Assembly: GCA_026392465.1 (NCBI GenBank)
Contig: JAPLCA010000029.1
Location: 1 to 64,000, forward strand
Source of the DNA: Propionibacteriales bacterium
GTDB lineage: Bacteria; Actinomycetota; Actinomycetes; Propionibacteriales; Nocardioidaceae
Direction: 5' to 3'
DNA length: 64,000 nucleotides
The number at the start of each line of letters is the position of its first letter. Positions within the stretch are counted from its first letter, which is position 1. The notes under the pieces are model-generated. The model was not told where the DNA came from, searched no databases, and saw only the letters and a program-made list of their open reading frames with translations. This document shows positions 17,615-26,243 of this stretch, piece by piece. A program made the translations under genes and the position numbers.

Positions 17615-18039
17615 GGCTGGTCGGCCTCGCGGCGGGACGCGTCGAGCGCGTCCATGATGGTCAGGAGCTGGCTGCGCGCCTCGGGCGTGAGCTCGCCGGC
17701 CCGCATGGCGATCGATCGCACCTGCCGGTCGGCGAGTGCCTGCGCCCAGCCGGCGTCGTCCTCCTCCTCGCCGGTGAGAGCGGCCATGGAGACGGGGAGG
17801 GTGGCTGCGCGAGGCTTGAAGTAGTGCACCAGCGCCGAGAGGACGGAGACGGTGGGGTTCGTCTGCGCCCCGCTGCGCAGCGCTGCGAGATAGCTGCGGG
17901 AGATGGTGACGTCGTGCTCGGGGCTGTCGCTGATCGCCTGGGCGACCTCGGCGGTCGAGGGCTCGCGCATGCGACCCACAGGGTCGCGTGTGGCGGCGTC
18001 GGCGAACCAGGCGTTGAGACGTTCGGCGAGGGTCGACAT
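17611..18039 (-). CDS. EspR-like helix-turn-helix transcriptional regulator
   Basis: 142 aa from the ATG at 18037-18039, preceded by GGGAGTGACC. The XRE-type HTH, AEVAQAISD...ISRSYLAALRSGAQTNPT, and the C-terminal helices with RSIAMRAGELTPEARSQLL match the layout of the mycobacterial EspR family. An upstream in-frame ATG at 18153 would add a 38-residue proline/valine-rich tail and has no ribosome site. Candidate regulator of its own gene, the metalloprotease operon and the cyclitol operon through the palindromes at 14979 and 18154-18186. Confidence 0.82.
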   Translation of the reverse strand: MSTLAERLNAWFADAATRDPVGRMREPSTAEVAQAISDSPEHDVTISRSYLAALRSGAQTNPTVSVLSALVHYFKPRAATLPVSMAALTGEEEDDAGWAQALADRQVRSIAMRAGELTPEARSQLLTIMDALDASRREADQP

Positions 18040-18307
18040 GGTCACTCCCGGGTGAGAGGTCGCCGTGGGCACGGCGGCGGGGACAGCGGTGGGGACACCG
18101 TGGGGGACCGCCACCGGGTGGCGTTCCTGTGTTGACAGTATCACACTCGCCATTCAGGACTGCCTGATGCCATTATAGTGGCGTCAACGACGATGAAGTG
18201 ACTGCGCAGACTCGTCCCGCCAGCTCTCGGCAGGGCGGCAGCGCGAGCCACGACCATCCGATGCCACGACCACGACCACGGGCCCTCGGGCCGGAGCAGG
18301 AGCACCG
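18040..18307. promoter_or_regulatory. Divergent control region, HTH gene / cyclitol operon
   Basis: The 268-bp gap contains TCAGG-ACTG-CCTGA (18154-18167), then TGATGCCA-TTATAG-TGGCGTCA (18165-18186, 8-bp arms with one mismatch) which contains TATAGT at 18174-18179, a suitable -10 for the plus-strand operon. A TTGACA at 18133 is not at a usable distance. The 120 nt after it are a 5' UTR; an open frame from GTG 18198 has proline/arginine-rich, non-family sequence and was not called. Confidence 0.55.
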
Positions 18308-19594
18308 ATGCGCAGCGCCACGGCCCTCACCCAGGGGCTCCACCACCACGTCCACCGCACGCGGGGCGACCTCCCGTCGCCCTCGACGGCCGTCCCCGAC
18401 CCCATGCAGACGCCCCGGTTCGGGGCCGACGCGTCCTGGACCGTCGAGGCGGTCCAGCAGGTCCGCTACCACGTCGTGCGTTCCCAGGGCCTGTTCGACG
18501 TCGACAACACCACGCTCCTCGACGGCTGCGCGGACGCACCGATGGCGGCGGGCGAGCGCCGGCTGGTGATCGTCGACAGCTCGGTCGACGTGCTGCACGG
18601 CGACCGCATCCGCGCCTGGTTCGACGCCCACGGCGTGGGCGCCACGATCGTCCCCCTGCGCGCGGACGAGGAGGTCAAGCAGTGGGACTCCGTCTCGACG
18701 GTGCTCGACGCGATGAACGCTTTCGGCATCGACCGTCGGCGCGAGCCGGTGCTGGCCGTCGGCGGCGGCGTGCTGACCGACGTGGTCGGCTTCGCGGCCA
18801 GCCTCTACCGACGGGGCACGCCGTACCTGCGCATCCCCACGACCCTCATCGGTCTCGTCGACGCCGGCGTCGGGGTCAAGACGGGCGTCAACTACGCGTC
18901 CGGGAAGAACCGGGTCGGGACGTACGCGGCGGCCAAGGCCACCTTCCTGGACCGGACCTGGCTCAGCACGCTCGACCCGCGGCACGTGTCCAACGGTCTG
19001 GCCGAGGTGCTCAAGGTCGCGCTGATGAAGTCGGCAGAGCTGTTCGAGCTGCTCGAGCGCTCCGGGCACGACCTGCTCCAGGACCGGCTCCTGGGCAGCA
19101 CGCCAGAGCTGGACGCAGCGGCGGCGACGGTCGTCGCCGAGTCCATCCACCTGATGCTGGAGGAGCTGCAGCCCAACCTCTGGGAGTCCACCCTCGAGCG
19201 CTGCGTCGACTACGGGCACACCTTCAGCCCCGTGATCGAGATGCGCGCCCTCCCGTCCCTGCTCCACGGCGAGGCCGTGGCCGTCGACATGGCCCTGACG
19301 ACGGTGATCGGGGAGCTGCGCGGGTACGTCTCGATCGAGCAGTCGGCGCGGGTCCTGGCGGTCATGCGGCAGCTGGGACTGCCCACGTGGGACGACGTGC
19401 TGGCCGAGCCAGGGCTGCTGGCGACCGCCCTGCGCGACACCGTGCGCCACCGCGACGGCCAGCAGCGGCTGCCCCTGCCCGTCGGGATCGGGGGACACCG
19501 CTTCGTCAACGACGTCACCGACGCCGAGCTGCAGAGGGCCCTCGAGCTCCTGTGCTCGCGTTCTCGCCAGCATGCGGCCGGGGAGGCGCGATGA
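18308..19594 (+). CDS. Sedoheptulose-7-phosphate cyclase, 2-epi-5-epi-valiolone synthase-like
   Basis: 428 aa of the sugar-phosphate cyclase branch of the dehydroquinate synthase family. NAD motif GGGVLTDVVGFAASLYRRGT (152-171), then IPTTLIGLVDAGVGVKTGVN, and zinc ligands Glu233, His304 (CVDYGHTFSP) and His320 (LLHGEAVAVDMA). The RRGTPYLRIPTT and DAGVGVKTGVN blocks are those of EEVS enzymes rather than of aroB. It would cyclise sedoheptulose 7-phosphate to a C7-cyclitol. Whether the product is 2-epi-5-epi-valiolone or a sister isomer cannot be settled by eye. First gene of a long coupled operon; ATG 18308 after GAGCAGGAG. Confidence 0.88.
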   Translation: MRSATALTQGLHHHVHRTRGDLPSPSTAVPDPMQTPRFGADASWTVEAVQQVRYHVVRSQGLFDVDNTTLLDGCADAPMAAGERRLVIVDSSVDVLHGDRIRAWFDAHGVGATIVPLRADEEVKQWDSVSTVLDAMNAFGIDRRREPVLAVGGGVLTDVVGFAASLYRRGTPYLRIPTTLIGLVDAGVGVKTGVNYASGKNRVGTYAAAKATFLDRTWLSTLDPRHVSNGLAEVLKVALMKSAELFELLERSGHDLLQDRLLGSTPELDAAAATVVAESIHLMLEELQPNLWESTLERCVDYGHTFSPVIEMRALPSLLHGEAVAVDMALTTVIGELRGYVSIEQSARVLAVMRQLGLPTWDDVLAEPGLLATALRDTVRHRDGQQRLPLPVGIGGHRFVNDVTDAELQRALELLCSRSRQHAAGEAR

Positions 19595-20331
19595 CCACCG
19601 CCGTGGTCGTCGGGGGCTCCACAGGGGTGGGCCGCGGCGTCGCCGACGCCTGGGCCGCCGCCGGCTGCCGGGTGCTGACGCTCAACCGCACGCGCCCGAC
19701 CGGCCCGGGTGCCGAGCTGCTGGAGCACGTCGAGGTCGACCTCGCGGACGTCGACGCGGCCCGCGCCGTCCTGGGCTCGCTGCCCGACGAGGTCGATCTG
19801 CTCTGCTACTCGGCCGTCTACTTCACCGAGGGTCGTGCCCCGCTCGGCGAGACGACCGAGCGCGACTGGGAGGCCCAGTGGCGGATCAACGTGCACGGTC
19901 TGTGGCTGGCGCTGCACACGCTGCTCCCGGCCCTGCGGCGCGCGGCGCCCGCGGTCGTGCTCAGCATCTCCTCGGAGGTCGTCTACAACGCGGGTCCGCT
20001 GCGCGCCGGGTACGCGGCCACCAAGGCCGCCGCCCGCGGGCTCGTCGAGTCGCTCGCGCAGGAGGAGGACCCCGACGTCGTGCGCGTCGTCCAGGCCCTG
20101 CCGGCGCAGATGGTGGACTCGCCGGGCATCCGGGCCCGACGCCCGCAGGACTTCGACTACGCGGGCTACATGACGGGCGACGACTTCGCTCCGCTCGCCT
20201 CCCACCTCGCGCAGCACCGGGCCGCGGGCCTGGCCGGCGAGGTCCTCGTCGTCGACCACGGCGGTTCCTACCGTCCGCTCGGCGACTCGCTCCCGGCGTC
20301 GCAGAGCCGACCTGCGGGCGTGTCGGCATGA
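19591..20331 (+). CDS. Short-chain dehydrogenase/reductase
   Basis: 246 aa SDR with the cofactor motif GGSTGVGRG near residue 8, catalytic Ser in LSISSEVVYN and the Tyr-Lys pair in YAATKAAARG. The start lacks an Asp at the end of the second strand and has LNRTRP, favouring NADP. Probably oxidises or reduces the cyclitol made by the preceding gene, with which it overlaps by 4 nt. Closer function unknown. Confidence 0.85.
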   Translation: MTTAVVVGGSTGVGRGVADAWAAAGCRVLTLNRTRPTGPGAELLEHVEVDLADVDAARAVLGSLPDEVDLLCYSAVYFTEGRAPLGETTERDWEAQWRINVHGLWLALHTLLPALRRAAPAVVLSISSEVVYNAGPLRAGYAATKAAARGLVESLAQEEDPDVVRVVQALPAQMVDSPGIRARRPQDFDYAGYMTGDDFAPLASHLAQHRAAGLAGEVLVVDHGGSYRPLGDSLPASQSRPAGVSA

Positions 20332-20972
20332 CCGGGGGACGCGCGGCGGCGGACGCCCTGCTCTTCGACATGGACGGCACGCTCGTCGACTCGACCGCGG
20401 TGGTCGAGCGCACCTGGGCCGACTTCAGCCTGCGCCACGGGCTCGACGTCGAGGAGGTGCTCGCCTTCGCGCACGGTCGCCCCACCGCCAGCACGACCGC
20501 GCACTTCCTCGACGACACCGACGCAGCCGTCGCCGAGGCGGCCAGGCTGGCTGCCCTGGAGGAGCGGACCGTGGACGGCATCGTCGAGGTCCCCGGTGCT
20601 GCGGCGCTGGTCGCCGGGCTGCCCGAGGACAGGTGGGCCGTCGTCACGTCGGCCGGCCGACGTCTCGCCGAGCGACGGCTCGACGCCGCAGGGGTCCCAC
20701 GCCCGACCGTCCTCGTGACGGCCGACGACGTCGCGAGGCCCAAGCCCGACCCGGAGGGATACCTCCTCGCCGCACGACTCCTGGGCGTCCCTGTCGAGGC
20801 GTGCGTCGCCTTCGAGGACTCCGAGGCCGGGGTCCGCGCCGCGGTCGCGAGCGGCGCGCGGACGGTCGTGGTCGGCACGTTGTCGTCCTACGACGGGACG
20901 CTGCACCGCGTGGTCGACCTCACCGGCCCCGACGTCCCCGGCCTCGCCACGACCACGGCGGACCGGTCGTGA
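20328..20972 (+). CDS. HAD-family phosphatase (beta-phosphoglucomutase-like)
   Basis: 214 aa. The nucleophile motif FDMDGTLVDS is at 14-23, motif II VVTSAG, motif III and IV RPKPDPEGYLLAA and FEDSEAGVRAA. Such enzymes remove phosphate from sugar phosphates; in an EEVS cluster a comparable role is known for phosphatases acting on cyclitol phosphates (AcbJ type in acarbose synthesis). Overlaps its neighbours by 4 nt on both sides. Confidence 0.87.
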   Translation: MTGGRAAADALLFDMDGTLVDSTAVVERTWADFSLRHGLDVEEVLAFAHGRPTASTTAHFLDDTDAAVAEAARLAALEERTVDGIVEVPGAAALVAGLPEDRWAVVTSAGRRLAERRLDAAGVPRPTVLVTADDVARPKPDPEGYLLAARLLGVPVEACVAFEDSEAGVRAAVASGARTVVVGTLSSYDGTLHRVVDLTGPDVPGLATTTADRS

Positions 20973-21985
20973 CGGCGCTCGACACCCGGGACCGCGCGAC
21001 GGTCGCGCGAGAGACCGCGACGTTCGCGGTCGACGTCGGTGGCACCTGGACCAGGAGCCGGCGACTCGAGGACGGCGCGACCACCGACCGCGTGCCCACG
21101 CCGAGCGTCCTGCGGCGTCCGGGGGTCCCGGTGGCGGTGCTGCGCGAGGACCTCGTCGAGCTGCTCGGGAGCCTCGCGCCGTCCTTGGCCACCGTGGCGG
21201 TGTCGCTCGGCGCGGCTCTCGACGACCGCACCGGGGTCGTGCACGGCTCCGCGCCGCTGTGGGGAGCGGCCGACGACCCGTTCGACCTGGGGGCCGCGCT
21301 CGCGCGGCGCCGTCCCGACGTCGTCTGGCACCTGGTCAACGACGTCACCGCGGCCGTGACCGACGTGGCCGTGCGGCACGCGCCGGCCGGGGCGCGGCAC
21401 GTCGGCTACCTGACCGTCAGCAGCGGCATCGCCTACCGCTGCCTCGACGTGCCCCGCTCCCGGATCGAGGTCGACGAGCGCGGGCTGCAGGGCGAGGTCG
21501 GGCACCTCGTGGCTCAGGTCGACGCCGAGGACGCCGACCTGCTCCTCTCGCGCTGCGAGTGCGGTGGACGGGCGCACCTCGCGGCGATCTCCTCCGGTCC
21601 CGGCATCGCCCGGCTGGTCGTGCAGCGCACCGGTGCCACCTCCGACCCGGTCGCGAGGCTGAGCGCCGGTCTCGGCGCGGGGGAGGGCTGGGCCCAGGGG
21701 GTCCTCCGCTCGGCCGTGGCACCGGTCGCGGCCCTCCTGCGGACCGTGTGGACCCTCGACCCGCACCTCGACCTGCTGGCCCTCGGTGGCGGCGTCGTCG
21801 AGGGGCTGGGCACTGCGTACGAGCGGACGCTGCGCGAGCTCCTGTCCACGCCGGCCTCGTACGCCGATCCGCCGCGGGACGACGCCTGGTTCGACGAGCA
21901 CCTGCGGTGCTGCGCGCCGGGCGAGGTCGACCTGCTGGCCGGCGCGGCCGCAGCCGTGTCCGGGGCGTCGGAGGCGGTCCGATGA
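20969..21985 (+). CDS. ROK-family sugar (cyclitol) kinase
   Basis: 338 aa with the ATP loop FAVDVGGTWTRSR, catalytic Asp in VNDVTAAVTD, and a shortened cysteine motif CECGGRAHLAAISSG in place of the full ROK zinc motif. GTG 20969 overlaps the HAD stop (GTGA). ROK kinases phosphorylate C7-cyclitols in known pseudo-sugar pathways (ValC, AcbM), so a cyclitol kinase is the best guess; glucokinase activity is not excluded. Confidence 0.82.
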   Translation: MTALDTRDRATVARETATFAVDVGGTWTRSRRLEDGATTDRVPTPSVLRRPGVPVAVLREDLVELLGSLAPSLATVAVSLGAALDDRTGVVHGSAPLWGAADDPFDLGAALARRRPDVVWHLVNDVTAAVTDVAVRHAPAGARHVGYLTVSSGIAYRCLDVPRSRIEVDERGLQGEVGHLVAQVDAEDADLLLSRCECGGRAHLAAISSGPGIARLVVQRTGATSDPVARLSAGLGAGEGWAQGVLRSAVAPVAALLRTVWTLDPHLDLLALGGGVVEGLGTAYERTLRELLSTPASYADPPRDDAWFDEHLRCCAPGEVDLLAGAAAAVSGASEAVR

Positions 21986-23169
21986 CCAGGGGAGCCGTGG
22001 CGACCGGACGACCCGCAGCCCTGACGCGCCTCGAGCGTCACCGTGCCCTCGTCCGCACGCCGGCGGGCCTGCAGCTGCGGACCGTCCCGACACCCACGCC
22101 CGGACCGGGCGAGCTGCTCCTGGCTCCGGAGGTCGCGGGCGTGTGCGGCACCGACCTGCAGATCCTGCGAGGGCTGCGTCCCGACCCGGCCCGTGTCCTC
22201 GGGCACGAGGGGGTCGCCCGCGTGGTCGCCGTCGGTCCCGCACCCGCCGAGACGACGCCACGGGTCGGGGAGCGCGTCCTCGTCGACCCCACGCACCCGA
22301 GCGACGACGCGTTCCTGCTCGGCCACAACGTCGCGGGCCTGTGGGCGGAGCGTGTGCTCGTCCCGGTCGCGGCCGTGCGCGACGGACTGGTGGTGCGCGC
22401 GCCCGATCCCGGACCGGCCACGCCGTCCGGCCCCGACCACGACGCGGCCGTCGTCGCCGCGCTCGCCGAGCCGCTCTCGTCCGTCCTGGAGGGGCACCGG
22501 GTCACGACCGGCGTGAGTGCCCGCACGCCGTCGACGCTCGTGGTCTGGGGCGGTGGCGTGGTCGGCCGGCTCGCCGTGCGGTGGTGGCGGCACCGACGCC
22601 CCGACCTGCGGGTGCTCCACGTGCACCGTCCCGGAGAGCCGCCGCTCCTGCCGGAGCCGGGCACGCTCGCGCTCGCCGCGGACGACCGGGACCTCACGGC
22701 GGTGCTGGTCGGACTCGCCGGTCCCGTGACCGCCGTCGTGGCCACGCCGCGGACGGCCTCGCTCGAGGCGGTGGCCGCGCTCGTCGGGCTCTGCCGGGCG
22801 CCTCTCACGATCGACCTGCACGCAGGACTGCCCGCCGGTCCGGCGGGTTGGAACGGCGTCGAGGAGACGGTCGACCTCGCGGCGCTGCGGGCGCTGAACC
22901 GCGCCGGCCGTCCGGCCGACCCGGTCGCCCGGACAGTGGCACGTCGCGGCGCGGCACCGGTCACCCTCGTGGGCCACCGCGGCGTCGACCCCGCCACGCT
23001 GCAGCGGGCCGCCCACGTCGTGTCCGGCGACCCCACCGCCTGGGCCGACCTCGTGACCCATCACGTCGGGCTCGACGACGCCCCCCGCGCGATCTGCGCC
23101 ATGGTCGACGGCGACCGGCACGTCGACGGGCGCCCGGTCCTGAAGCTCGCCGTGAGGATCTCGCGATGA
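21982..23169 (+). CDS. Medium-chain alcohol dehydrogenase-like protein
   Basis: 395 aa. The catalytic zinc site is recognisable (Cys55 in GVCGTDLQ, His75-Glu76 in LGHEG) but the four-cysteine structural zinc loop is missing. The cofactor glycine motif is VVWGGGVVGRLAV. Resembles cyclitol or sugar dehydrogenases such as those in validamycin and acarbose clusters, in layout at least. It overlaps both neighbours by 4 nt and probably oxidises a ring hydroxyl. Confidence 0.8.
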   Translation: MTRGAVATGRPAALTRLERHRALVRTPAGLQLRTVPTPTPGPGELLLAPEVAGVCGTDLQILRGLRPDPARVLGHEGVARVVAVGPAPAETTPRVGERVLVDPTHPSDDAFLLGHNVAGLWAERVLVPVAAVRDGLVVRAPDPGPATPSGPDHDAAVVAALAEPLSSVLEGHRVTTGVSARTPSTLVVWGGGVVGRLAVRWWRHRRPDLRVLHVHRPGEPPLLPEPGTLALAADDRDLTAVLVGLAGPVTAVVATPRTASLEAVAALVGLCRAPLTIDLHAGLPAGPAGWNGVEETVDLAALRALNRAGRPADPVARTVARRGAAPVTLVGHRGVDPATLQRAAHVVSGDPTAWADLVTHHVGLDDAPRAICAMVDGDRHVDGRPVLKLAVRISR

Positions 23170-23993
23170 GCACGGGCGACGTGGCCGTGGCCCAGTGGCG
23201 GGTCGCCCCCGACCACCGGGAGGCCGTGGCCGGCGTGCTCGCCGCGGGGACCCAGCACGTGCAGCTCGACGTCGGTGGTCCCGGCCGCGGTCCCGTCCTC
23301 GACGACACCGTCTTCACGGACCTGCGCCGCCTGGGCGTCGTGGTCGACGCCCTCGCGGTCAACCGCGCGAACGACGTCGGTCTGCACCGCGACGGGAGCC
23401 CGTCGCCGGAGTGCCTCGACCTGCTGCTCGCGACGATCGGGCTCGCGCGCCGTCACGGGGTCCCGGCGGTGCACGTGCCCAGCTTCCGGGCGAGCGCGAT
23501 CGTCGACGCGCGCTCGTTCGCCGCGACGGCGGGGGTCCTGGCGCGCTGCGCGGGCGAGGGCGGAGCCGACCTGCTCGTGCTGACCGAGTCGACGCTCGAC
23601 GCCGACGACGCCGTCGCGCTGGTGTCGGCCACGGGCGCGTCGACCGTCCGCGTGGTCGCCGACACCGGCAACCTGCTCGACGCCGGTCGGGACCCGGTCG
23701 CCTTCCTCGCCGCCTGCCGCGCGCACGGCGTGCTGGCGCCCTCGATCCACGTGAAGGTGCCGGCGGACGTGCGAGCCGAGGACGTCGCGCCCCGCACGCG
23801 AGCGATCCTCGCGCAGGTCGGCGACGGCGACGTCCTGCTCGAGAACGACTACCGCGGACGCCCCGACCTGCTGGCCGCCGACGTCGCCGCCGCGTACGGC
23901 CGCGACGCCGCCCACCGGCCCTCCCTCGCCACACCGACCCTCGACCCGCCGACCCTCCAGCGCACCCGCCCGACCGAAGGAGCGTCCCGATGA
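23166..23993 (+). CDS. Sugar phosphate isomerase/epimerase-like TIM-barrel protein
   Basis: 275 aa of the xylose-isomerase-like TIM-barrel type: VADTGNLLDAG and SIHVKVPADV, then LLENDYRGRPDLL are the metal- and substrate-binding strand ends. Known EEVS pathways need a 2-epimerase; this gene could fill that step, although the characterised ones belong to another fold. ATG 23166 and stop overlap the neighbours by 4 nt. Confidence 0.75.
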   Translation: MSTGDVAVAQWRVAPDHREAVAGVLAAGTQHVQLDVGGPGRGPVLDDTVFTDLRRLGVVVDALAVNRANDVGLHRDGSPSPECLDLLLATIGLARRHGVPAVHVPSFRASAIVDARSFAATAGVLARCAGEGGADLLVLTESTLDADDAVALVSATGASTVRVVADTGNLLDAGRDPVAFLAACRAHGVLAPSIHVKVPADVRAEDVAPRTRAILAQVGDGDVLLENDYRGRPDLLAADVAAAYGRDAAHRPSLATPTLDPPTLQRTRPTEGASR

Positions 23994-26233
23994 CCGCCAC
24001 CGCCCTGCTCGACCCCCGAGCCGCCCAGGAGCGTCCGCGCCCTCGGGTCCGCCTGGACTCGCTGACCGGACTGCGCTTCCCCGCCGCGCTCGCCGTGCTC
24101 CTGTTCCACAGCGCGCTGCCCGAGCTGCCGCTCTTCGCCGACCCCGGGGTCCAGGAGGGCTACTACCACTGGCTCTCCCAGGCCGGCGGCCTCGGCGTGA
24201 CCTTCTTCTTCCTGCTCAGCGGGTTCGTCCTCACCTGGTCGGCGAGCGCCGGCGACCGGCCGGCGTCGTTCTACCGCCGACGGTTCGTCAAGATCCTGCC
24301 GCTCTACTACGTCACCGCGCTGCTCGCCGTGCTGCTGATGCACGCGGGGTCGGTGCCGTGGCGCGACCTGGCGTCCTACCTGACCATGACGCAGGTCTGG
24401 CCGCCGGACTACCCGCTCAACTTCTCGGTGCTGGCGCCGGGCTGGTCGCTCGCGGCGGAGGCGTTCTTCTACCTGACCTTCCCCCTCCTCGTTGGCCTGG
24501 TGGTCGGCCGGGGGACCCGACGCGCCCCGGCGGTGCTCGTCCTGTCGGTGCTCGCCGTCGTGGCCGTGCCGCTCCTGGCCACCCTCCTGCCCGAGGGGAG
24601 CCAGCGGCTCTCGAACGAGCCCGACGTCTCGGGCCTGCAGTACTGGTTCACGTACGTGCTGCCCCTCACCCGGCTGCCCGACTTCGGTGTGGGGATGGCC
24701 CTCGCGGTGCTCGTGCGCGACGGGGTGCTCCCTCGACTGTCGCTGCGCTGGTCGTTCGCGCTCCTCGCCGGGGCCTACGTGCTCTCGCTCCACGCACCCG
24801 TCCTGCTGGCGCAGCGTGCGGTGCTCGTCGTGCCGTGCGCCCTGGTGATCGCCTCGGCCGCGCAGCGCGACCTGTCCGGGCAGCCCTCGGTGTGGCGCGC
24901 CCGGCCCCTGCGCTGGCTCGGCGAGATCTCCTTCGCGTTCTACCTGCTGCACTTCATCGTCCTCGACGTGCTCGACACGCACGTGCTGCACGGCCCGACC
25001 GACTCCGTCGCGGCAGCGGTCGCGTACCTGCTGGGTGCGGTCGTGCTCACGGTCCTCGGCGCGGGAGCGCTGTACCACTGGGTCGAGATGCCCCTGGTCC
25101 GCGCCTACGGCGGCCGCACCGTGCGCGGCCTGCGTGGTCGCCGCAGGGTCGAGCCGCGGGCCGCGAGGGCGTCAGGCGAGCCGATCGGACCGACGTCCGT
25201 CCGCAGCGTCCTGCTCCCGGGACCGCGGGAGGTGGCACTCGTGCAGCGCCCTGCCCCGGTGCCGGGGCAGGGGGACCTCCTGGTGCGGGTGCGCCTGCTG
25301 GGCCTGTGCGGGACCGACCTGGGCTTCTACGACGGCAGCAGCTCCTACCTGCACGACGGGCTGGCCTCGTACCCCTTCGTGCCGGGCCACGAGTGGACCG
25401 GCGAGGTCGTGGCCGTCGGCGCGGACGTGGACGACGCCTGGGTCGGACGCCGCGTCGCCGGGCACAACATCCGGGCCTGTGGGCGCTGCGAGCACTGCGC
25501 GGCGCGACGGATCACCCACTGCCCCGAGCGCCGCGAGATCGGCGTGCTCGGAGACGGGCCGGGTGCGGCTGCCGACCTCGTCGTCGTGCCGGTCTCGACG
25601 GTGGTGGCCGTGCCGGACGCGCTGTCGGACACGTCGGCTGCGCTGCTGGAGCCGGCATCGGCCGCGGTCCACGCGATGCACCGCGTCGACGTCCGCGCTG
25701 CCGACCGCGTCGCCGTCGTCGGCGCCGGCACCCTGGGCCTCGTGGCGGCGCAGGCCGCTCGCGCACGAGGCGCCGACGTGCTCGTCGTCGAGCCGCGGAA
25801 GGAGGCGCGCGAGCTCGCGGCGAGCCTCGGGCTCGTCGCCGTCGAGCGCCCGGACGGCTCGCACGGCGAGTCCTTCGACGTCGTCGTCGAGGCCTCCGGA
25901 TCGGCCGCGGGCCTCGTGTCGGCCATCGGGCTCGCAGCCTCCGGCGGCCGGGTGGCGCAGCTCGGGACGCCGCACCACGCGGTCGACGGGGTCCCGGTCG
26001 CCGACCTCGTCGTCCGTGACCTGAGCGTCATCGGCGTCCTGTCGGGCGTCGGTCACTGGGAGGAGCTCGTCGACCTCGTGGTCGCCGGGCACGTCGACCT
26101 CGACGCGATGGTCGACCGGGTGGTACCGCTGGAGGACGTGCGGTCCGCCTACGAGCGCCTGGCCGACCCCCTGCGGGTGCGGCCCAAGGTGCTGCTCGAC
26201 TTCCTGGCCCACCCCACCACCGACCCGTCCTGA
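23990..26233 (+). CDS. Fusion: acyltransferase-3 membrane domain + zinc-dependent MDR dehydrogenase
   Basis: One 747-codon frame without internal stop. Residues about 20-380 are an acyltransferase-3 domain with ten hydrophobic helices (LDSLTGLRFPAALAVLLFHS, His40; LSGFVLTW; WSLAAEAFFYLTFP). From about 402 a complete MDR dehydrogenase follows: GLCGTDL, GHEWTG, a full structural zinc loop CGRCEHC-N7-C, and cofactor motif VVGAGTLGLVA. The basic linker near 375-400 (RGLRGRRRVEPR) suits a cytosolic exit from the last helix. No good internal start with a ribosome site is present, so a true fusion is likely. The pairing implies that oxidation and acylation act on the same intermediate. Confidence 0.85.
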   Translation: MTATALLDPRAAQERPRPRVRLDSLTGLRFPAALAVLLFHSALPELPLFADPGVQEGYYHWLSQAGGLGVTFFFLLSGFVLTWSASAGDRPASFYRRRFVKILPLYYVTALLAVLLMHAGSVPWRDLASYLTMTQVWPPDYPLNFSVLAPGWSLAAEAFFYLTFPLLVGLVVGRGTRRAPAVLVLSVLAVVAVPLLATLLPEGSQRLSNEPDVSGLQYWFTYVLPLTRLPDFGVGMALAVLVRDGVLPRLSLRWSFALLAGAYVLSLHAPVLLAQRAVLVVPCALVIASAAQRDLSGQPSVWRARPLRWLGEISFAFYLLHFIVLDVLDTHVLHGPTDSVAAAVAYLLGAVVLTVLGAGALYHWVEMPLVRAYGGRTVRGLRGRRRVEPRAARASGEPIGPTSVRSVLLPGPREVALVQRPAPVPGQGDLLVRVRLLGLCGTDLGFYDGSSSYLHDGLASYPFVPGHEWTGEVVAVGADVDDAWVGRRVAGHNIRACGRCEHCAARRITHCPERREIGVLGDGPGAAADLVVVPVSTVVAVPDALSDTSAALLEPASAAVHAMHRVDVRAADRVAVVGAGTLGLVAAQAARARGADVLVVEPRKEARELAASLGLVAVERPDGSHGESFDVVVEASGSAAGLVSAIGLAASGGRVAQLGTPHHAVDGVPVADLVVRDLSVIGVLSGVGHWEELVDLVVAGHVDLDAMVDRVVPLEDVRSAYERLADPLRVRPKVLLDFLAHPTTDPS

Positions 26234-26243
26234 GGAGGACCTC

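Noticed and set aside
18133..18179. TTGACA ... TATAGT as a -35/-10 pair for the cyclitol operon
   Set aside because: The two hexamers are 35 bp apart, too far for a sigma-70-type promoter.
18198..18569. GTG-initiated frame before and over the cyclase start
   Set aside because: Pro/Arg/Ser-rich, shifts over the clear cyclase frame, and has no good ribosome site.
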